From Bacteroidales bacterium (GTDB lineage: Bacteria > Bacteroidota > Bacteroidia > Bacteroidales > UBA7960), in contig PWON01000218.1 in assembly GCA_003557385.1 (NCBI GenBank), forward strand, positions 1-39,025: a stretch of DNA of 39,025 bases, given 5' to 3'. Shown in pieces: positions 35,100-39,025 of the stretch. A model generated the notes under the pieces. The model searched no databases. It saw only the letters and a list, made by a program, of their open reading frames with translations, and was not told the origin of the DNA. The number at the start of each line of letters is the position of its first letter. The first letter of the stretch is position 1. The position numbers were made by a program, and so were the translations under genes.

Positions 35100-35723
35100 A
35101 TGATTCATATACCCATTAAATTTCGAAACAACATGAAGAAAAACACAATGTTGCTCGTTCTGGCCATGTCCCTGTTTTTTTCTGGCTGCGGACCACGCCA
35201 GCAAACCGAAAGAGATGTCGCCGAACCCATCGCAGGCCCCCTGATCTCCGAAAACCACCAGGCTTTTTTCAACAATCTCGCGCGCCTTTGCGGTCAATCC
35301 TTTGCCGGAAAAGAAATTTACAGAAGCCATCACGCCGAGGGCTGGGCAGAATACGAAATGGTAATGCATGTGGAACTGTGTGAAGCAGACCGCATCCATA
35401 TTCCCTTTCGCGTGGGAGATGACACGTCCCGCACATGGATGTTTTTGTCAGACAATGGCCGACTGCGTCTACGGCACGATCACCGTTACCCTGACGGCAC
35501 CCCCGAAGAAGACAGCTTGTATGGCGGCTTTGCCGACGAAAGTGGCACAGCTTTTGTGCAACACTTCGCTGCCGACGAATTCACTGCAGAGATCATCGAC
35601 GGCGGGGGCGGCAATGTGTGGACAATCCGGCTTGACGAAAACTTCACCACCTTCACCTACCGGCTGGAAAGAGATGGTGAAAAACGCATGCGGATTGACT
35701 TTGACCTGACCAATCCATTGTAG
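35100..35723 (+). CDS. Hypothetical lipoprotein, paralogue of 29183-29752
   Basis: Lipobox LFFSGCG; shares LCGQSF.G, VMHV.LCE.DR, DDTSRTWMFL, RHDHRYPDGTPE, DFDLT.P. True start may be Met at 35133 (MKKNTMLLVLAMS). Confidence 0.8.
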   Translation: MIHIPIKFRNNMKKNTMLLVLAMSLFFSGCGPRQQTERDVAEPIAGPLISENHQAFFNNLARLCGQSFAGKEIYRSHHAEGWAEYEMVMHVELCEADRIHIPFRVGDDTSRTWMFLSDNGRLRLRHDHRYPDGTPEEDSLYGGFADESGTAFVQHFAADEFTAEIIDGGGGNVWTIRLDENFTTFTYRLERDGEKRMRIDFDLTNPL

Positions 35724-35742
35724 CTAACAGTATAAAAATAAG

Positions 35743-35750
35743 TATCTTTG
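35743..35750 (+). promoter_or_regulatory. Candidate -7 box TATCTTTG for the alpha/beta hydrolase gene
   Basis: Exact TAnnTTTG 23 bp before the GTG start. Confidence 0.5.
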
Positions 35751-35773
35751 CAACAAATTGAACACCACAGAAC

Positions 35774-36673
35774 GTGGAACACCAGGTGAAAAAAACAGAA
35801 CATTTAAACCAGGTTGCCAAAAGCCAGGTGCAGGAATTGCCGAAGCAGGAGAATTCTTTGCCCGAAGACGCAAAGCTTTATTACAAAACCTACCTGAAGG
35901 CGTCTGAAGCCCCCTGGGTAACCCTCGTACACGGCGTAGGCGGCAGTTCCATTATCTGGTACAAGCAAATCAGGGAATTTTCCAGGCATTTTAATGTGCT
36001 GGTTGTCGACCTGCGTGGTCATGGTCGTTCCCGCGACTTGTTTGAGGCCTACATCGGCAGAGAATATACCTTTGAAGATATCAGCCTGGATGTTTTGAAA
36101 ATTCTTGACCACCTTGACATTAAGAAAAGCCATTTTATCGGGGTCTCCCTTGGAACCATCCTGATCCGGGTTATTGCAGAAATGGATCCCGGACGAGTGC
36201 AATCCATGACCATGGCCGGTGCCATAACCCGATTGAATTTCCGTTCGCGTTTCCTGGTCTGGCTGGCCAAAGTGTTTAAACCGGTCATCCCTTTTATGTG
36301 GCTCTACAGGTTGTTCGCAAGAATTATCATGCCCAGCAGCAGACACAAAGAGAGCAGGTACATGTTCATTAAAGAGGCACAAAAAATTTACCGGCGCGAA
36401 ATCAACCGGTGGTTCAAGCTGCTCCGGGATGTTGATCCCCTGCTGGAATACCACCAGGAGCAAAACCCACACATACCCACCTTATACCTGATGGGAGACG
36501 AAGACCATTTGTTCCTGAACCCGGTCAGGCATCTGGTAGATCAAAACGACATGGCAAGCCTGATCACCATTGAGAATTCCGGCCATGTATGCAACGTAGA
36601 CCAGCCTGGACAATTCAACAGGCACGCCATCCGTTTCATCAAACAAACACACACGGCACAGGGTGTTTTATGA
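35774..36673 (+). CDS. Alpha/beta hydrolase fold protein (GTG start)
   Basis: HGVGGSS, DLRGHGRS, GVSLGT nucleophile elbow, GDEDHLFLNP, NSGHVCNVDQP. Confidence 0.92.
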   Translation: MEHQVKKTEHLNQVAKSQVQELPKQENSLPEDAKLYYKTYLKASEAPWVTLVHGVGGSSIIWYKQIREFSRHFNVLVVDLRGHGRSRDLFEAYIGREYTFEDISLDVLKILDHLDIKKSHFIGVSLGTILIRVIAEMDPGRVQSMTMAGAITRLNFRSRFLVWLAKVFKPVIPFMWLYRLFARIIMPSSRHKESRYMFIKEAQKIYRREINRWFKLLRDVDPLLEYHQEQNPHIPTLYLMGDEDHLFLNPVRHLVDQNDMASLITIENSGHVCNVDQPGQFNRHAIRFIKQTHTAQGVL

Positions 36674-37110
36674 ACAAACGTGAAAAGAAATTTTTAAAAC
36701 TGCCCCACCTTAACGGAGGGCGCGATTTGCTGAAGAAGTTCATCAGAGAAAACCTGCGTTACCCCAAAGAAGCACTCGAAAAAGGAATTGAGGGCGATAT
36801 TATTGTAAAATACAAGGTAACCGGCAAAGGAGAAGTGATCGATCCGGAAATTGTCAAAGGCCTTGGTTACGGATGCGACGAAGAAGCCATCCGCCTGGTA
36901 AGTATGCTTCGTTACCAATCGGTTAAAAACAGGGGGGTACGTGTAATTACCGATAATAAGATCAAGATTCCTTTTCGCATACGCAAAAAAGGTGGGGTGA
37001 AAGTAAGCATGCAATATACACCTGCAAAAAATAAGCAGGAAGATACAACAGAAAAAAAGGACGGTCAGGGGAACAAACCCAGGGTATATACCTACACCAT
37101 TCGGTACTGA
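36670..37110 (+). CDS. TonB C-terminal-domain-like protein lacking an N-terminal membrane anchor
   Basis: LRYPKEALEKGIEGDIIVKYKVTGKGEVIDPEIVKGLGYGCDEEAIRLV typical TonB CTD; ATGA overlap with hydrolase. Confidence 0.82.
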   Translation: MNKREKKFLKLPHLNGGRDLLKKFIRENLRYPKEALEKGIEGDIIVKYKVTGKGEVIDPEIVKGLGYGCDEEAIRLVSMLRYQSVKNRGVRVITDNKIKIPFRIRKKGGVKVSMQYTPAKNKQEDTTEKKDGQGNKPRVYTYTIRY

Positions 37111-37136
37111 ATGTTTGAATTGAAAATCCGGCAAAC

Positions 37137-37592
37137 ATGGGAGATGCTCCTGTAATAAGAATCACCAAACAGTTTCGCTTTGAGTCAGCACATGCTCTAT
37201 GGGGTTACGACGGACCCTGTAAAAACATTCATGGCCACAGTTACCAATTATTTGTTACCGTAAAAGGGCGTCCGGTAAATCAGCCCGGCAATCCCAAACA
37301 TGGCATGCTTATCGATTTCTCTGTTCTAAAAAAAATTGTCCATGAACAGGTTATCGACCGCTTTGACCATGCCCTGCTTGTGAATGAAAACAGCCCTCAC
37401 ATGGAAATGGTTCTTGACAATCAACTGTTTGGCAAAGTAGTACCACTCCCCTATCAACCCACCTGTGAATACATGGTTCATGATTTTGCAGCCAGGATCA
37501 AGGCAGCGCTGCCGCAACATGTATCGCTTCACACATTGCGGCTGCATGAAACCTCAACATCTTATGCAGAATGGTGCGCCGACGACAATTAG
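37137..37592 (+). CDS. queD: 6-carboxytetrahydropterin synthase / QueD-like protein
   Basis: FRFESAHALWGYDGPCKNIHGHSYQLFVTVKG (CxxxHGH) and C-terminal LHETSTSYAEW. Confidence 0.93.
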   Translation: MGDAPVIRITKQFRFESAHALWGYDGPCKNIHGHSYQLFVTVKGRPVNQPGNPKHGMLIDFSVLKKIVHEQVIDRFDHALLVNENSPHMEMVLDNQLFGKVVPLPYQPTCEYMVHDFAARIKAALPQHVSLHTLRLHETSTSYAEWCADDN

Positions 37593-37619
37593 GGGTCAGT
37601 ACACCTGATTGCCCATTGC

Positions 37620-39025
37620 TCAGAACATCATGCTGTATCCCAGCAAGAGGCTGAAATTGTCCTTAAAACGCGGATAGGCATAAGGTCCGTAGCGAACAGA
37701 AAACTCCAGCCCCAGGCTCGTAAAGCCTGATCCGATCAAGTTCAATATAGCAATCCCCGATTCAAAGAATCCCTGGTCCATGGTGTTGAAGGTGGTGTTC
37801 AGGTGACGTTCCCTGTCGTGCATCTGACCAAAACCAATATTTGTCAACAGCACAAGCTGCGGGTTAAATGACCGGCCCCGGTATAGCAGGTTTTCAAAAT
37901 GATGATGCCAGAATAAGGCCACATAACGGTCCGACACAAATTCATCAACACGCATGGTTGAAAAAGCACCGGGAGTGCTTACGCTAAACCGCCGGTACAC
38001 CCCCGGTGCGGTAAAACGTTTGCTCCAGGGGGCCTCACCGGAAAAATAACCGGCCCGAATGGTCCAATCCTGTCTTCCCAGCATGGGAATTTCAAACCGG
38101 TGGTTTGCTTTCATTTCAAGACGCCAATATCCATACTCCCCGTCCATGATTGCATCCATACCCCGGGCAATATTCAGGTGAAGCACCGGGAAACTCCCCT
38201 GCAAGGGCATGATTTGGCGCGGGGTCAGGATAAAACGCTCCCCGTAAGCAAACCGAAACCATGCACCCAACTCAAAAAACCGGGCCTGCCCCCACGGCCA
38301 TTCCTGTCCGGGAGCACCATCAGGAAAGTCAAGGTCTGGATCATAGTAGTAATCGTCCGGGTAAGAAACCTCTTCTATGTTGGCAAACAATCTCACAGTC
38401 AAATAATTGCGAAAGACTCTTGATTGCAACCACAAGGTATGCGTTTCACTCATGTCCATGGTTTCAAGGAAAAAATACCGGATATTGGATGCAGACAACA
38501 AATTTGGAGAAGAAATAAATCCGGAACCACCCCGCTCTATCACATCATATTGATAATCATATCCCAGGCGCAAATCACTCAAGCGATCAAGCAATACGCT
38601 GGCGCCCGATCCGTATTTCCAGGTGTTATCGCCAAAACCATAGCCAGTCATCGCCCAGATGCGAAAACGTCTTGAAAATGACTGGTTGGTCTGAAACCCG
38701 ATACCCGGCCTGAAACCCTCATGCCGATTGTATCGCAACAAACTGCCCAGATCCACATCCACGAAGCCCCACCGCCAATATCCGCCAAAAAGGGTTTCTA
38801 TCCGCTCAATGCGTTTATCCAGGTCTAACTCCCGGCCCACACTGTCGAGGTAATGATAGGTGTTCAGTTCACGCACCGACAAGCTGTCTCTGCGGTAATC
38901 GTCCCAGAACGCATCATCTTCCACGATGGTTTCAGGCGAAAATTCCACATGAAAAGATGAAAAATCGCGGCGTACCAGCGGAGGTTCAATCTGGATATCC
39001 TGCAGGTAACTACGTCCCGTTCCCA
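37620..39025 (-). CDS. DUF5686-like outer membrane protein, C-terminal part (N-terminus beyond window end)
   Basis: Frame stays open past the ORF-track GTG to the window edge (GTGRSYLQDIQIEPPLVRRDFSSFHVEFSPET...); barrel-like C-terminus ending LLLGYSMMF. Confidence 0.75.
   Translation of the reverse strand, partial: GTGRSYLQDIQIEPPLVRRDFSSFHVEFSPETIVEDDAFWDDYRRDSLSVRELNTYHYLDSVGRELDLDKRIERIETLFGGYWRWGFVDVDLGSLLRYNRHEGFRPGIGFQTNQSFSRRFRIWAMTGYGFGDNTWKYGSGASVLLDRLSDLRLGYDYQYDVIERGGSGFISSPNLLSASNIRYFFLETMDMSETHTLWLQSRVFRNYLTVRLFANIEEVSYPDDYYYDPDLDFPDGAPGQEWPWGQARFFELGAWFRFAYGERFILTPRQIMPLQGSFPVLHLNIARGMDAIMDGEYGYWRLEMKANHRFEIPMLGRQDWTIRAGYFSGEAPWSKRFTAPGVYRRFSVSTPGAFSTMRVDEFVSDRYVALFWHHHFENLLYRGRSFNPQLVLLTNIGFGQMHDRERHLNTTFNTMDQGFFESGIAILNLIGSGFTSLGLEFSVRYGPYAYPRFKDNFSLLLGYSMMF

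Noticed and set aside
34986-35399. 137-aa minus-strand ORF including MRTGHLSALKKRCCKPLIIRLCDHKMVMARFI
   Set aside because: Overlaps a paralogue-supported lipoprotein on the opposite strand; the canonical promoter box reads on the plus strand, so the RNA/leader interpretation was preferred, although the C-terminal peptide deserves a BLAST check
1-39025. Mobile element, prophage, toxin-antitoxin or defence island
   Set aside because: No transposase, integrase, phage structural, restriction, TA or known defence motifs were recognised among the ORFs

Overview
Chromosomal window from a Bacteroidetes-like genome, judged from gene content (DUF4271-hemD-rnpA-yidD-ctpA cluster, DUF2807/GIN proteins, DUF5686) and TAnnTTTG-type -7 promoter boxes. 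No rRNA, tRNA, CRISPR array, transposase or prophage gene was recognised. Left to right: 3' end of aspS; ABC-F ATPase; a leftward block DUF4271-hemD-rnpA-yidD-ctpA-(O-antigen ligase-like)-(M3/M2-like peptidase); pta-ackA; dihydroorotate dehydrogenase-like protein; a Tat-signal radical SAM protein; a small barrel-like protein; patatin-cysS; a leftward RND efflux operon (adaptor-permease-TolC); a CDP-alcohol phosphatidyltransferase / CdsA-like / dolichol-kinase-like / 1243-aa GH13-like cassette; two paralogous lipoproteins enclosing two GIN-domain (DUF2807) proteins, YebC and a fused DppD-DppF ATPase; alpha/beta hydrolase; TonB-CTD protein; QueD; and a truncated DUF5686 protein. The least-explained signals are: (i) a compact ~88-nt potential cloverleaf RNA between a canonical promoter box and one of the paralogous lipoproteins (34995-35082); (ii) an ECF-sigma-like promoter in front of the GIN-domain pair; (iii) the lipid-enzyme plus divergent intracellular GH13 cassette; (iv) several unexplained palindromes and repeats. 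All assignments come from reading motifs by eye; no database search was run.
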